64,000 bases of DNA, taken from Rhodococcus pyridinivorans (GTDB taxonomy: Bacteria > Actinomycetota > Actinomycetes > Mycobacteriales > Mycobacteriaceae). Where the stretch lies: positions 3,472,001 through 3,536,000 of the forward strand of contig NZ_FNRX01000002.1 in assembly GCF_900105195.1 (NCBI RefSeq), in the 5' to 3' direction. A model generated the notes under the pieces. That model was not told the origin of the DNA. It made no database searches and saw only the letters and a program-made list of their open reading frames with translations. How positions within the stretch are numbered: position 1 is the stretch's first letter; each line of letters opens with the position of its first letter. This document shows positions 1 through 8,021 of this stretch, piece after piece. Position numbers and translations under genes: made by a program.

Positions 1-520
1 ACTGCTCGTACCCGATGTCGCCGTCGTGGCGGGGCTTACCCAGATACGGCGCGCCACCGGGCAGATACGCAAGTCCGATCGGGTCGATCAGCCCACCTTC
101 GATGTAGAACAGACACCCACCGTCGACGGGTTGAATCCGCCACACCTGATACACACCGATCCGCCGACCGTCCCAGGACGGCGCACATTGCGCCGACGCT
201 GTGACCAAAGACCCCTTCGACACCGCAAACGCCACCGTCGACGGAACCGACAACACCACCAACACCGCAGTGGCAAGCACCAACGCCGGCGCGATCGCGG
301 TCGCGCGCAGAGCGCGAACCTTGAACCAGCCGATCAACCCGACCACCAACCACACCGCCCCCAGGATCAGAAGAACCCAGGACGCCAGAGCAAACCACGG
401 GAAGAACACCACCGGCGGGACGAACGTCCACACGATCACCCCGCACACCAGCCCGACAAAGACCGCAGTCACCCCCGACAGCACAGTCCACCAACGAGCC
501 GGACGCCCAGCGACAGTCAT
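1..520 (-). CDS. Hypothetical membrane protein (3' end beyond window)
   Basis: An open frame runs leftwards from an ATG at 520-518 off the window edge (173 codons visible). An AAGGTGAG Shine-Dalgarno-like sequence lies just upstream of the ATG. The visible protein has three hydrophobic segments (about residues 13-32, 39-63 and 72-92), then a polar domain rich in Trp, Tyr and Gly with two cysteines (QCAPSW and GGCLFY) that could form a disulfide outside the membrane. I do not recognise the family. It is divergent from the lipoprotein gene at 643, and both could act at the cell envelope. Longer open frames overlapping it give low-complexity Arg/Cys-rich translations, so this frame is preferred. 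Confidence 0.6.
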   Translation of the reverse strand, partial: MTVAGRPARWWTVLSGVTAVFVGLVCGVIVWTFVPPVVFFPWFALASWVLLILGAVWLVVGLIGWFKVRALRATAIAPALVLATAVLVVLSVPSTVAFAVSKGSLVTASAQCAPSWDGRRIGVYQVWRIQPVDGGCLFYIEGGLIDPIGLAYLPGGAPYLGKPRHDGDIGYEQ

Positions 521-642
521 AACTCACCTTCGCACGCACCCCCGCACCAGAGCACAACCACCGGCGGGTGTCGGGCGAGCCGACCCCTCCGGAGGATCCA
601 CGAAAAGCCGGCATCACCTCGGCAATCGGTACCCTCCGAACC

Positions 643-1215
643 ATGAGCGTTCGAGCGGCGACCTTCTCGGTGGTCCTTGCTGCCATCCTGGCCAGCTGCG
701 CGAGCACAGACACCGACGCGGGCACCGATCAACTCGACCCGCCCACGAGTCCTCTGCCATCCAGCGAGCAGTCACAGCTCTATGCCGTGGCCTTACACCA
801 CCTCATCCTTGTCGACAATCCCTTCGCGACAGCACCGACCCCGATCGGGTCCGTCTACATCATCGACGGCCCTGCCTCACGCAGCGCACACATGTTCACC
901 GTCGCCGACGGGCCACCGTTCGACACGGAACTGAAGAACGAGATCACCGCGCAGTCCGCGGATCTGCCGCCGGTCGAGTTCACCGCCGATCCGCAGCAGT
1001 ACGCAGATCCCGCACGGCAGGGCCTGACCGGGGTCGCACACGACGGCGTCATCGTCGGCCTGTCCCCCACCTGGCCGCAGGACGACGGAACAGTCCATAT
1101 CAGCGCGGGACTCTGGTGCGGCATCGACTGCGGACTCGGCCTCACCTACGTCCTCGACCAGGTCGACGGACAGTGGACCGTGACCGGCACAACCGGACCG
1201 GTCTCCATTTCATGA
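643..1215 (+). CDS. Putative secreted lipoprotein
   Basis: A protein of 190 residues starting at the ATG at 643. The N-terminus is a lipoprotein signal: a short basic start, a hydrophobic core (about residues 7-17) and the lipobox LASC with the lipidated cysteine at residue 19. The mature part begins with a Ser/Thr/Asp linker typical of actinobacterial lipoproteins. The C-terminal half has a paired-Cys motif (WCGIDCGLG) and ends in a beta-rich VDGQWTVTGTTG segment, as in small domains that report on solvent-exposed folds. An upstream in-frame GTG at 568 would put the signal peptide inside the protein and is rejected. Function unknown; divergent from the membrane protein at 1-520. Confidence 0.7.
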   Translation: MSVRAATFSVVLAAILASCASTDTDAGTDQLDPPTSPLPSSEQSQLYAVALHHLILVDNPFATAPTPIGSVYIIDGPASRSAHMFTVADGPPFDTELKNEITAQSADLPPVEFTADPQQYADPARQGLTGVAHDGVIVGLSPTWPQDDGTVHISAGLWCGIDCGLGLTYVLDQVDGQWTVTGTTGPVSIS

Positions 1216-1264
1216 TTGAAGTTCATGTCAGGCAAGAAGAACTTCACCTCTATCGACGTCGACA

Positions 1265-1540
1265 GTGACCTGCGCGAACACCCACGGCAGTGTGATGTTG
1301 CTGCCGATGGTCACCGCGATCGAAGATGGTGCGCTCGCATCGGGGGCCGCCCCGCCGCGAGCCCGGCCGGGTTCGGGCGGGTTCGGGCGGACAAGGGCTA
1401 CGACCATCTCGTGCACCGGCGGTGGCTGCGGGCGTGGCATCGCCCGGCGCGGGATCGAGCGCAACAACCGGCTGGGTCGGTACCATGCGACGTGCAGCGA
1501 TGGGCATGAGAAGACCACGCAGAGCCCTCTCGCTAGGATC
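1265..1540 (+). pseudogene. Remnant of an IS5-type transposase (C-terminal part)
   Basis: Short pieces typical of the DDE domain of IS5-type transposases occur in different frames. MLLPMVTAIED is near 1299, RVRADKGYDHLV is at about 1380-1415 and GIARRGIERNNRLGRYH is at about 1438-1490. The frame changes between them, and the catalytic-core C-terminus that should follow (HRWxVERT) is missing, so the gene is decayed and incomplete. It ends close to the left terminus of the intact IS5 element at 1543. It differs in sequence from the transposase at 1552-2478, so it is a separate, older insertion. Confidence 0.55.
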
Positions 1541-1542
1541 TA

Positions 1543-2585
1543 GGCCCTGTTTCATAAGCAAGCGCTCCGCAACCACATATTGATCGCAGCGATACGCACC
1601 ACCACTGTGTAACGGACCGCGAGCTTGTCGTATCTCGTTGCCACAGCACGATTCTGCTTGAGCAGGTTGATCCCGCACTCGACAGCATGCCGCTGCTTGT
1701 AGTGTGCGGGATCGAACTCCGGCGGCCTACCGCCGGCCGATCCTCTGCGTCGGCGATGTTCCACCTGATCCGACTTGACCGGAATCGTCGCCCGAATCCC
1801 GCGTTTACGCAGGTGAGCACGATTGGCAGCGCTGCTGTACGCCTTGTCCGCCAACACTCGATCCGGTCGCGTCCGAGCCCGGCCACCACCGAGGCGAGGC
1901 ACCTCGATCGCAGCGAGAACCGTCGTGAACTGCGGGCTGTCCCCGTATTGACCGGCGGTAATCACGATCGACAAGGGCTTGCGGCCCTGTTCGCAGGCCA
2001 GATGCGCCTTGGTGGTCCACCCGCCCCGCGAACGACCCAAGGCGTGGTCGTCCGGTTCGGTCTCTACCCCGCCGGGTGGCTCACGCTGGAGATCACCGTC
2101 TTTGCGGGCTCGAGCGGCGTGCTGGTGGGCCCGTGCGATCGTCGAGTCGACGCTCACGTCCCACGTGATCTCACCGGCAGCGTCGGCCAGGGCCTGCAAC
2201 GCGGTCAGGATCTGCGTCCACACCCCGGCGCGTTGCCACCGGCGGAACAGTCCGTAGACCGTCTGCCACGGTCCATATCGTGTCGGCATCTCCCGCCACG
2301 GTGCGCCGGTGCGGATGCGCCACCTGATTCCGTCGATGAGCTGGCGTTTCGTCCGTTTCGGTGGACGGCCGGTCTTCTGTGGACAGGGCAGCAGCGGCGC
2401 CAACCGCGCCCACTGGGCGTCGGTCAGGTCCGCGCGCCGCTGGACGGCTACGCTGGGCACGAGGTCTCCGGTATTCAAGGTTTTGCTTGGTCGCTAAACC
2501 CCGATACCGGAGACTTCACTCATTCAGTTGTTGCGACACTCCTGCTGGCACCATCTCGGTTCAAGATCACTTTCGAAACACGGCC
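1543..2585 (-). mobile_element. IS5-family insertion sequence, complete
   Basis: The element is about 1,043 bp. Its ends form imperfect inverted repeats: GGCCCTGTTTCATAAG at the left matches the reverse complement of the right end, GGCCGTGTTTCGAAAG, at 13 of 16 positions. TA dinucleotides flank it at 1541-1542 and 2586-2587. Because the tips are palindromic (TAGGCC/GGCCTA), the duplication could also be read as CTA or CTAG. It carries one transposase gene on the minus strand and directly abuts the next IS. Confidence 0.75.
1552..2478 (-). CDS. IS5-family transposase
   Basis: A full-length DDE transposase of 308 residues. The N-terminal region has the typical [14 protein letters not shown] motif (about residues 18-31) followed by the basic segment [20 protein letters not shown]-domain motifs are visible in order: [11 protein letters not shown] (first Asp), [21 protein letters not shown] (second Asp) and [23 protein letters not shown] split around the catalytic Glu. 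The length is normal for this IS5 subgroup and there is no frameshift, so the enzyme may be active. The gene nearly fills the element. Confidence 0.9.
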   Translation of the reverse strand: MNTGDLVPSVAVQRRADLTDAQWARLAPLLPCPQKTGRPPKRTKRQLIDGIRWRIRTGAPWREMPTRYGPWQTVYGLFRRWQRAGVWTQILTALQALADAAGEITWDVSVDSTIARAHQHAARARKDGDLQREPPGGVETEPDDHALGRSRGGWTTKAHLACEQGRKPLSIVITAGQYGDSPQFTTVLAAIEVPRLGGGRARTRPDRVLADKAYSSAANRAHLRKRGIRATIPVKSDQVEHRRRRGSAGGRPPEFDPAHYKQRHAVECGINLLKQNRAVATRYDKLAVRYTVVVRIAAINMWLRSACL

Positions 2586-2587
2586 TA

Positions 2588-3793
2588 GTGGCTCGACACA
2601 GATCGTTGACCGGGTAATCCCCGGCTGACCGACACGTCCACGGCAGACTATCTCCGAGTCGAGACAAGGAGGTGGTCGTGGCACGCAAACCGAGCGTGTT
2701 CGTCCGATCGTTGACCATGGAGGAAGGGCGACGGCTGCAGAAGATCAGTCGCACCGCCAAGGACCCGATCAAACTCCGTCGCGCCATCGTGGTGCTGATG
2801 TCTGCCCAAGGCCAGAGTGTCAAGGACATCACCTCGTTGATGCAGGTCAGCGACGACTACGTCCGCGATGTCATCCACGCATTCAACGAGCAGGGATTCG
2901 AGGCGTTGCACCCAAAATGGAACGGGGGACGACCGAAGGCGATCGATGAGCAGACCCGCGAGAAGATCTGCTTGATAGCCCGGACGTCCCCCGCCGATTG
3001 GAAAATCACCGCGTTCTCCACCTGGAGTCCGGCCAAGCTCGCCGAGCATCTGATCGCGCAGAAGGTCGTGCCGGCGATCAGCCGCGAGACACTGCGTCGC
3101 ATCCTGCGTGACGGAAAGGTCACCTGGCAGGCCACCACCACGTGGAAGGCATCGACCGATCCGGATTTCCTGTCGAAGATGCACACGATCCTCGCCCTGT
3201 ACGACACCCCGCCGGCCGACGGTCTGGTGGTCTGCGTCGACGAGTTCGGTCCGTTGAACCTGCAGCCGCGGAAAGGGAAATCGTGGCGACCGCAGACGCA
3301 TCCGTTGCGGTTGCGGGCGACGTATCACCGCTACGACTCCGGTGATGCACATGCTTACCGCCCTCGATTTGTCCAGCGGCCGAATGTATTACCGGATTCG
3401 TCCGCGCAAGCGCGTGGGTGAGTTCCTCGATCTTCTGAAGGTGTTGCGGGCCCGGTGGCCTGGGGAGAAGTTGTATGTGGTGCTCGACAACTTCTCCCCG
3501 CACCGGCACCAGAGTGTTCGTCGGTGGGCCGCCGACAACGATGTTGAGTTGGTGTTTCTGCCGACCTACGGGTCGTGGCTCAACTGGATCGAATCCGAGT
3601 TCGCGGCGTTGCGGTATTTCGCGCTCAATGGCACCGATCATCGCAGTCATGCCGAGCAGAACGCTGCGATCGCCGCATACGTGCGGTGGCGCAATGCTCG
3701 TGCCGAGCCGAAGACCCGGTTCGCCCCGGACTCACCGATCCGATCGTGGACCGAGTACCCGCATTACACGGCCAAGGTTGCTTGACGAGGCAC
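2588..3793 (+). mobile_element. IS630-family insertion sequence
   Basis: The element is about 1,206 bp. Terminal inverted repeats are GTGGCTCGACA at the left and the reverse complement GTGCCTCGTCA at the right (9 of 11 match). TA dinucleotides flank it at 2586-2587 and 3794-3795, the target duplication expected for IS630. The left TA is also the right flank of the neighbouring IS5 element, so one of the two jumped into the TA beside the other. It carries a transposase split over two frames. Confidence 0.75.
2672..3785 (+). pseudogene. IS630-family transposase, split in two frames
   Basis: The first frame (2672-3421) has helix-turn-helix regions (KLRRAIVVLMSAQGQS, ISRETLRRILRDG) and the first catalytic motif CVDEFGPL. 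The second frame (overlapping, to 3785) continues with MLTALDLSSGRMYYRIR, VVLDNFSPHRHQ (second Asp) and GSWLNWIESEF (catalytic Glu). The change is a +1 shift near 3340, where YDSGDA in frame one should continue as HMLTAL in frame two. Some IS630 elements make the full transposase by programmed frameshifting, but no obvious slippery run is seen here, so an indel or sequencing error is equally likely. All three DDE residues are present across the two frames. Confidence 0.75.
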
Positions 3794-3795
3794 TA

Positions 3796-4359
3796 GCTCT
3801 CCGCATCGACCCGCTCATCGACCGACGTCGGGACTCCCCCTCGACATATGCTGCAGAGCGCTCGGAGTATCCCAGCGGGACTCCTGTCGATCCAGGTGGC
3901 GGCCCGCGTCGGCAGCCGAGTTGCACCGGCATTAGCCGCCCGGTTTGATCCGGGAAATCCACGTCGCCCCTCGCGGTGCCTACAGCCACCGCCGCATGCC
4001 CGCCGACCCAACCATGGCTATGGGTGTCACGTGCAGCTCGGTTGCGACCGAACGAGTTGTAGGTCAGCAGCAGTCCCCTGAGCGCTTCGTGTCGGGTGGT
4101 TCCCCCACTGAACATACGACGCGTGCGGGAAGGTGTTCTGTGTCGTGATCCCGGACGCGTTCAGTCGGCGGATCAGAGTGGAAGAGCGACTCGCGACACT
4201 CTTCTGCATCCGTCATCTGGTGGGTGCGCCTTTGTTTCGGAAACAGCCTGTCGGGCGCCTCACCTTGAGTCCGGTGGGTTATCCGGTCAGCGATCCGTGA
4301 CGAGTCACCAACTACAACTGAGGGCGAAAGCCCGAGCCTAGGGATCCGTTTTGTTGCAC
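3796..4359 (+). other. Intergenic stretch with no supported gene
   Basis: Between the IS630 element and the promoter of the biosynthetic operon there are only short overlapping frames on both strands, with low-complexity Arg/Ala/Pro translations and no recognisable motif. I see no tRNA, hairpin terminator or regulator gene. The stretch may be leftover sequence from genes disrupted before the IS elements arrived. No pathway-specific regulator is visible between the IS pair and the operon. Confidence 0.5.
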
Positions 4360-4387
4360 TTGCGAAGCCCCGATCGGGCGCTATAGT
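4360..4387 (+). promoter_or_regulatory. Predicted promoter of the biosynthetic operon
   Basis: A sigma70/SigA-like pair: TTGCGA at 4360-4365 and TATAGT at 4382-4387, with a 16-nt spacer. The spacer contains the perfect 10-bp palindrome CCCGATCGGG (4369-4378), a possible operator where a bound repressor would block RNA polymerase. Transcription would start near 4394, leaving a leader of about 138 nt before the preferred GTG start at 4532. Confidence 0.5.
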
Positions 4388-4531
4388 TGCCCGAAAGAAA
4401 CCGCTCGGATGGTTTCTTTTCGATGTCCGGGGGCCATCACCACAGCATCTGTTCCGCCTGCTCGTGCACGTCTCGACGCAGGTTTGGTCGATGCCGGGTT
4501 CTTTGCCTTCAACGTGATCAGAGGGGGAAAT

Positions 4532-5344
4532 GTGTATCCACGGGAAGTGCTGTTCGGGCGCATGCTGGGGTTGGTTACAGAGGAACAGCTGCGCGCACTG
4601 GGCAAGGCCACAGTGGCGATACCCGGTTGCGGCGGAACGGGGTACACGTATGCGGAGTGCCTCGCACGGATGGGCATCGGCAACTTCCGCCTCTCGGATA
4701 CGGACCGTTTCGGGCCGGAGAACATGAATCGCCAATTCGGTGCGACAGTGGACACCGTCGGACGTCTGAAGTCCGAGGTGCTGGAAGAGCGCTTGCGCTC
4801 GATCAATCCGGAGATCACCGTCACGCGGTTCCCGGACATCGACGAAGACAATGTCTCCGACTTCGTCGCCGGCGCCTCGGCGCTCTGCGACACCATCGAC
4901 TTCTTCGCCATGAACGAGCGTCGGATGCTGCACCGTCAGGCTCTCATTCACAAGGTGCCCACCGTGTTGTGCTGCCCGGTCGCGTACGGCGTGACGGGGC
5001 ACTACTTCAACTATCACGAGAACGATCGAATCGACTTCGACGTCCTGTTCCACCAGTCCGATTCGAACGACGAGCAGCAGAACCTCGAGAACTTCGGAAA
5101 CACACTCGCTCCGAACGCGTTGCATCGCGCCTATCTCGACGATCCGAATCTCGACTTCGAGAACCACAAGGTCGCCTCAGTGAGCGCCTCGTGCCTGCTG
5201 GCCACCTCGTGGGGGTCGATGCAGGCCGTGTGCGCAATCCTCGGACTGCCGTCCCAGTTCCGTCCCGTTCCCGAGATGTACGAGTTCGATCTTCGTGCAA
5301 TGCAATTCGTTTCCAGCTCCATGTCCACTGCTGTTCTCGGCTGA
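4532..5344 (+). CDS. E1/ThiF-like adenylyltransferase
   Basis: A member of the ThiF/MoeB/E1 superfamily, which adenylates a carboxylate (often a carrier-protein or peptide C-terminus) using ATP. Visible features, numbered from the GTG at 4532: the family N-terminus YPREVLFGRMLG, the nucleotide loop GCGGTG (32-37), the acidic pair in LSDTD (56 and 58), ENMNRQFG with the arginine finger (67), the conserved Lys in GRLKSE (80) and the CDTIDFF motif near 120. The usual C-terminal CxxC zinc pairs are absent and no ThiS-like carrier gene is nearby, so it may activate a small molecule or peptide. GTG 4532 is preferred over the in-frame ATG at 4409 because GAGGGGG lies at 4521-4527 and the family starts here; from ATG 4409 it would be 311 residues. 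First gene of the coupled operon; substrate unknown. Confidence 0.8.
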   Translation: MYPREVLFGRMLGLVTEEQLRALGKATVAIPGCGGTGYTYAECLARMGIGNFRLSDTDRFGPENMNRQFGATVDTVGRLKSEVLEERLRSINPEITVTRFPDIDEDNVSDFVAGASALCDTIDFFAMNERRMLHRQALIHKVPTVLCCPVAYGVTGHYFNYHENDRIDFDVLFHQSDSNDEQQNLENFGNTLAPNALHRAYLDDPNLDFENHKVASVSASCLLATSWGSMQAVCAILGLPSQFRPVPEMYEFDLRAMQFVSSSMSTAVLG

Positions 5345-5369
5345 TCCCTTAGCGACCTTCGGAGATCTC

Positions 5370-6344
5370 ATGGCATCACTCTCTTCTGGCCTGCTCGAGC
5401 AGCCCGCCGAAATCAACGACCTGCCCGAACTCCTCGACCGCGCATACACGTATGGCGACAGTGACGCCTTGCTGCGGGTTCAGCAGCGCCTTGCGGACGT
5501 TCATGCGCGTTCGTTCGAAATTCCTTCTTCCGTGCCCCGGACCGGCTTGGACACCTTGCGTTCCGACCTGCACTGTGCGTTGCAGATCGAAGAGCGCATG
5601 CTCTCATACGAGGACCGATTCATCGACCACGCCGCATGCCCGTCAACGTCCGGGGGCGGGCTCGAATTCGTGCGCAGTCTGAAATCGATCGTTCGCGAGC
5701 ACCCAGCGAACCGGCACCCGTTCTATATCGAATTCCTGCCCGACAGTGCTGAAATCGGCGACATCGCCTACTACCTTGCGCAGGAGTCGGCGCTGGATCC
5801 GCGGTTCGACGACTTCATCGCTCTGATGCAAATCGGGATGTCCGTACGCCCGAAACTCGAACTGGCCGGCAACTACTGGGACGAGATGGGAAACGGTACC
5901 GAACCGCGCGTGCACACCGTGATGTTCCAGAACGCTCTCAACGAGGTCGGTGCCACCGACGACTTCATCCGCGAGAATCTCAGTGTCGACGCCATGGTAT
6001 GCGGGAACCTCTCAGCCATGCTGGCATTGCGCAGGCCTTTGATCTTCCGTGCCGTGGGCAGCTTCGCCGTGACCGAATTCCTGTTTCCGCGCCGGTGCGC
6101 GCAGCTGCTCGAGGCGTGGCGGCGTAACGCGCTCTCCGTCGAGGGAATCGAGTACCACCGCGAGCACATCGGCATCGATGCGCGCCATGCGTCGGGGTTT
6201 TTCAAGAACGTCATCATTCCCTTGGTCGAGGAACGTCCCGAGGTGGCACCCGAGATCTATTGGGGCGCCGTGGCGCGCCTCAACTCGTCGCAGCGCTACC
6301 TCGACTCCACCCTGCAGACCCTGACCTACGGAAGTGCCCGATGA
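5370..6344 (+). CDS. Heme-oxygenase-fold di-iron oxidase (HDO-like)
   Basis: A protein of 324 residues of the iron-containing redox enzyme type (heme-oxygenase-like fold, Haem_oxygenas_2). Known members are non-heme di-iron oxygenases that desaturate, cleave or N-oxygenate free amino acids or fatty acids. Candidate metal ligands fit the HDO pattern: Glu139 (AQESAL), Glu172 and His182 spaced E-x9-H (DEMGNGTEPRVH), and an HxxxDxxH set at His266, Asp270 and His273 (REHIGIDARHA). The start at ATG 5370 has GGAG upstream. The gene begins 25 bp after the E1-like gene and overlaps the next by 4 bp (ATGA). It probably performs one of the two oxidations in this pathway; the substrate cannot be read from sequence. 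Confidence 0.8.
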   Translation: MASLSSGLLEQPAEINDLPELLDRAYTYGDSDALLRVQQRLADVHARSFEIPSSVPRTGLDTLRSDLHCALQIEERMLSYEDRFIDHAACPSTSGGGLEFVRSLKSIVREHPANRHPFYIEFLPDSAEIGDIAYYLAQESALDPRFDDFIALMQIGMSVRPKLELAGNYWDEMGNGTEPRVHTVMFQNALNEVGATDDFIRENLSVDAMVCGNLSAMLALRRPLIFRAVGSFAVTEFLFPRRCAQLLEAWRRNALSVEGIEYHREHIGIDARHASGFFKNVIIPLVEERPEVAPEIYWGAVARLNSSQRYLDSTLQTLTYGSAR

Positions 6345-7051
6345 ACACAGATCTCGCACAGCGCGGCTACGCACTCGTGGACGGCTTGTTCGCCACCGCC
6401 GAGCAACTGATCTCCTATGAGAACTGTCCGCACGATCCGTTCATGGGCAACGGCACCCGATACAAGCGGTTTTCCCAGTTCAAGCTCGTCCACGATAGCG
6501 ATGGTTGGGGCACCGAGTTGCTGCCGGCACGCGCCTACACCGCGCCAAAGGAGTTCAACCCGGTCGGTGGCGGATTCAAGCGCCCGTACGAGCCGCTCGA
6601 GGTGGACTTCAGCGGGATCGTCACCGAACTGGCGGACCAGCTCGGCCTCGACCGCACGACCGCCTGGCAGATCAACGTGCACCAGAACCGGAGCATCGCC
6701 GAACCCCGGCGCTCCGGCCAGCTGACTCCGGAAGGCCGGCACAAGGACGGTCACGAGTTCGTCACCATCAGCGCGTTCGCCCGTTCGAACGTCACCGGCG
6801 GCTGCACTCGGGTGTGGAGTGACGAGGAGGCCGGACAGCCGCTATGGGAACACACGATGACCCCCGGTCAAACGTTGCTGCTCGACGATCGGGCGGTCCT
6901 GCATGATGTGACCGACATCCAGGCGGCCACCGATGTCCGCGGCACCCGGGACATCCTCATCGTTGCCTACTCACGGTGGGACGAACGGTGGTACGGCGAC
7001 GAGCACGACACGGCCGTGCTCGAACCGCACGTTGTCCCGGGCCGGATGTGA
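6341..7051 (+). CDS. 2-oxoglutarate/Fe(II) oxygenase (BsmA/IDO type)
   Basis: A protein of 236 residues resembling the 2OG-Fe dioxygenase family PF10014, whose characterised members (such as Bacillus L-isoleucine 4-hydroxylase) hydroxylate free aliphatic L-amino acids. The iron triad is visible: His134 and Asp136 in GRHKDGHEF and the distal His188 in AVLHDVTD; Arg203 in RGTRDIL would bind the 2-oxoglutarate carboxylate. The family-typical SNVTGGCTRVW lies between them. It is translationally coupled to the di-iron oxidase (ATGA overlap at 6341-6344). Two different non-heme iron oxygenases in tandem imply at least two oxidative steps, probably on an amino-acid scaffold. Confidence 0.85.
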   Translation: MNTDLAQRGYALVDGLFATAEQLISYENCPHDPFMGNGTRYKRFSQFKLVHDSDGWGTELLPARAYTAPKEFNPVGGGFKRPYEPLEVDFSGIVTELADQLGLDRTTAWQINVHQNRSIAEPRRSGQLTPEGRHKDGHEFVTISAFARSNVTGGCTRVWSDEEAGQPLWEHTMTPGQTLLLDDRAVLHDVTDIQAATDVRGTRDILIVAYSRWDERWYGDEHDTAVLEPHVVPGRM

Positions 7052-7073
7052 TCGGCCGGCGAGGACATCACTT

Positions 7074-8021
7074 ATGAGCATCTCCTTGTTCCTCGACGGG
7101 GCAGCCGGCACCACAGGTCTTCTGATCGAAGACCTGCTGCGACGCCATCACCCCGAGTTCGAAATCCTGCACTTGTCGGACGACGATCGAAAGGATCTCG
7201 CCGCCAAGCGCGCTCTCCTCGCCGAGGCCGAATGTGCTGTGCTGTGTCTTCCCGACGCCGCTGCGATGGAATCCGCTGCTCTGGCAGACGAACTGGGTGT
7301 GCGCGTGCTCGACGCCAGCAGTGCACACCGGGTGTCGGACGGTTGGGCATACGGGCTGCCCGAACTGGACCGCGGTGCCCAGCGACATCGGATCAGTGGT
7401 GCGTGGCGGGTAGCCAACCCCGGGTGCTACGCCACTGGGGCGCTCCTGTTGCTCAACCCGCTCTCGCGCGCCGGTCTCCTCCGCCGGAATGCGCACGTTC
7501 CCATCTTCGGAATCTCCGGCTACAGCGGAGGCGGTCGCGCGATGCTGCAGCGCTTCGAACGCGCCGGCGAGACCTTGCGCACCGGCAGCTACACCCACGA
7601 CCACGAGCACAAGCACGTGCGCGAGATCGTGAGACACAGCCCACTCGGCCGCAAGCCACAGTTCGTACCGTCCGTCGGTGCCTTCGAACGCGGGATGTCG
7701 GTGACGATCACCCTCGGTCGCGAAGCCCTGACCGACGAGACCGACGCCGTCGCCGTCCTGAAGCAGTACGAACAGTCCTATGCGGACGAGCAATTCGTCC
7801 AGGTGCGCACCGCGCAACCGGATGACCCGAACGGTCTGCTCATGGTCGACGACGTTGTGGGCACCAATAACGCTGCCGTCTACTGCTTCGACGACGGCAC
7901 CGACCTGACCTTGGTGTGCCACCTGGACAACCTCGGCAAGGGCGCGTCGCTGGCCGCAATTCAGAATCTGAACATCATGTTCGGCTACCCGGAAGGGCTC
8001 GGTATCGATGACCAGCACTGA
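7074..8021 (+). CDS. ArgC-type (type 2) acyl-phosphate/semialdehyde reductase
   Basis: A protein of 315 residues close to type-2 N-acetyl-gamma-glutamyl-phosphate reductase. It has the NADPH-binding DGAAGTTGLLIED near residue 8, the catalytic Cys118 in ANPGCYATG, the loop FGISGYSGGGRAM near 144, and a C-terminal region ending in LGKGASLAAIQNLN, typical of semialdehyde dehydrogenases. Housekeeping ArgC sits with argJBD; here there is no ArgB-like kinase, so the activated substrate must come from elsewhere (primary arginine pathway or the E1-like adenylyltransferase). Start ATG 7074 has GAGGA upstream and a 22-nt gap from the oxygenase. It overlaps the next gene by 14 bp. It likely makes an omega-semialdehyde for the downstream aminotransferase. 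Confidence 0.85.
   Translation: MSISLFLDGAAGTTGLLIEDLLRRHHPEFEILHLSDDDRKDLAAKRALLAEAECAVLCLPDAAAMESAALADELGVRVLDASSAHRVSDGWAYGLPELDRGAQRHRISGAWRVANPGCYATGALLLLNPLSRAGLLRRNAHVPIFGISGYSGGGRAMLQRFERAGETLRTGSYTHDHEHKHVREIVRHSPLGRKPQFVPSVGAFERGMSVTITLGREALTDETDAVAVLKQYEQSYADEQFVQVRTAQPDDPNGLLMVDDVVGTNNAAVYCFDDGTDLTLVCHLDNLGKGASLAAIQNLNIMFGYPEGLGIDDQH

Noticed and set aside
36..725. Minus-strand frame of 229 codons at the left edge
   Set aside because: Gly/Val/Arg-rich without organised helices, and it overlaps the better supported membrane-protein frame (ATG 520) and the lipoprotein start.
3796..4359. A regulator gene for the biosynthetic operon
   Set aside because: No frame in this gap shows a helix-turn-helix or any other recognisable domain.
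4064..5167. 367-codon minus-strand frame over the E1-like gene
   Set aside because: Antisense; the plus frame has clear ThiF motifs.
4532..5344. Reading the E1-like gene as thiF, moeB or a ubiquitin-like E1 of an antiphage system
   Set aside because: No ThiS/MoaD carrier, E2 or JAB protease is nearby; neighbours are metabolic enzymes.
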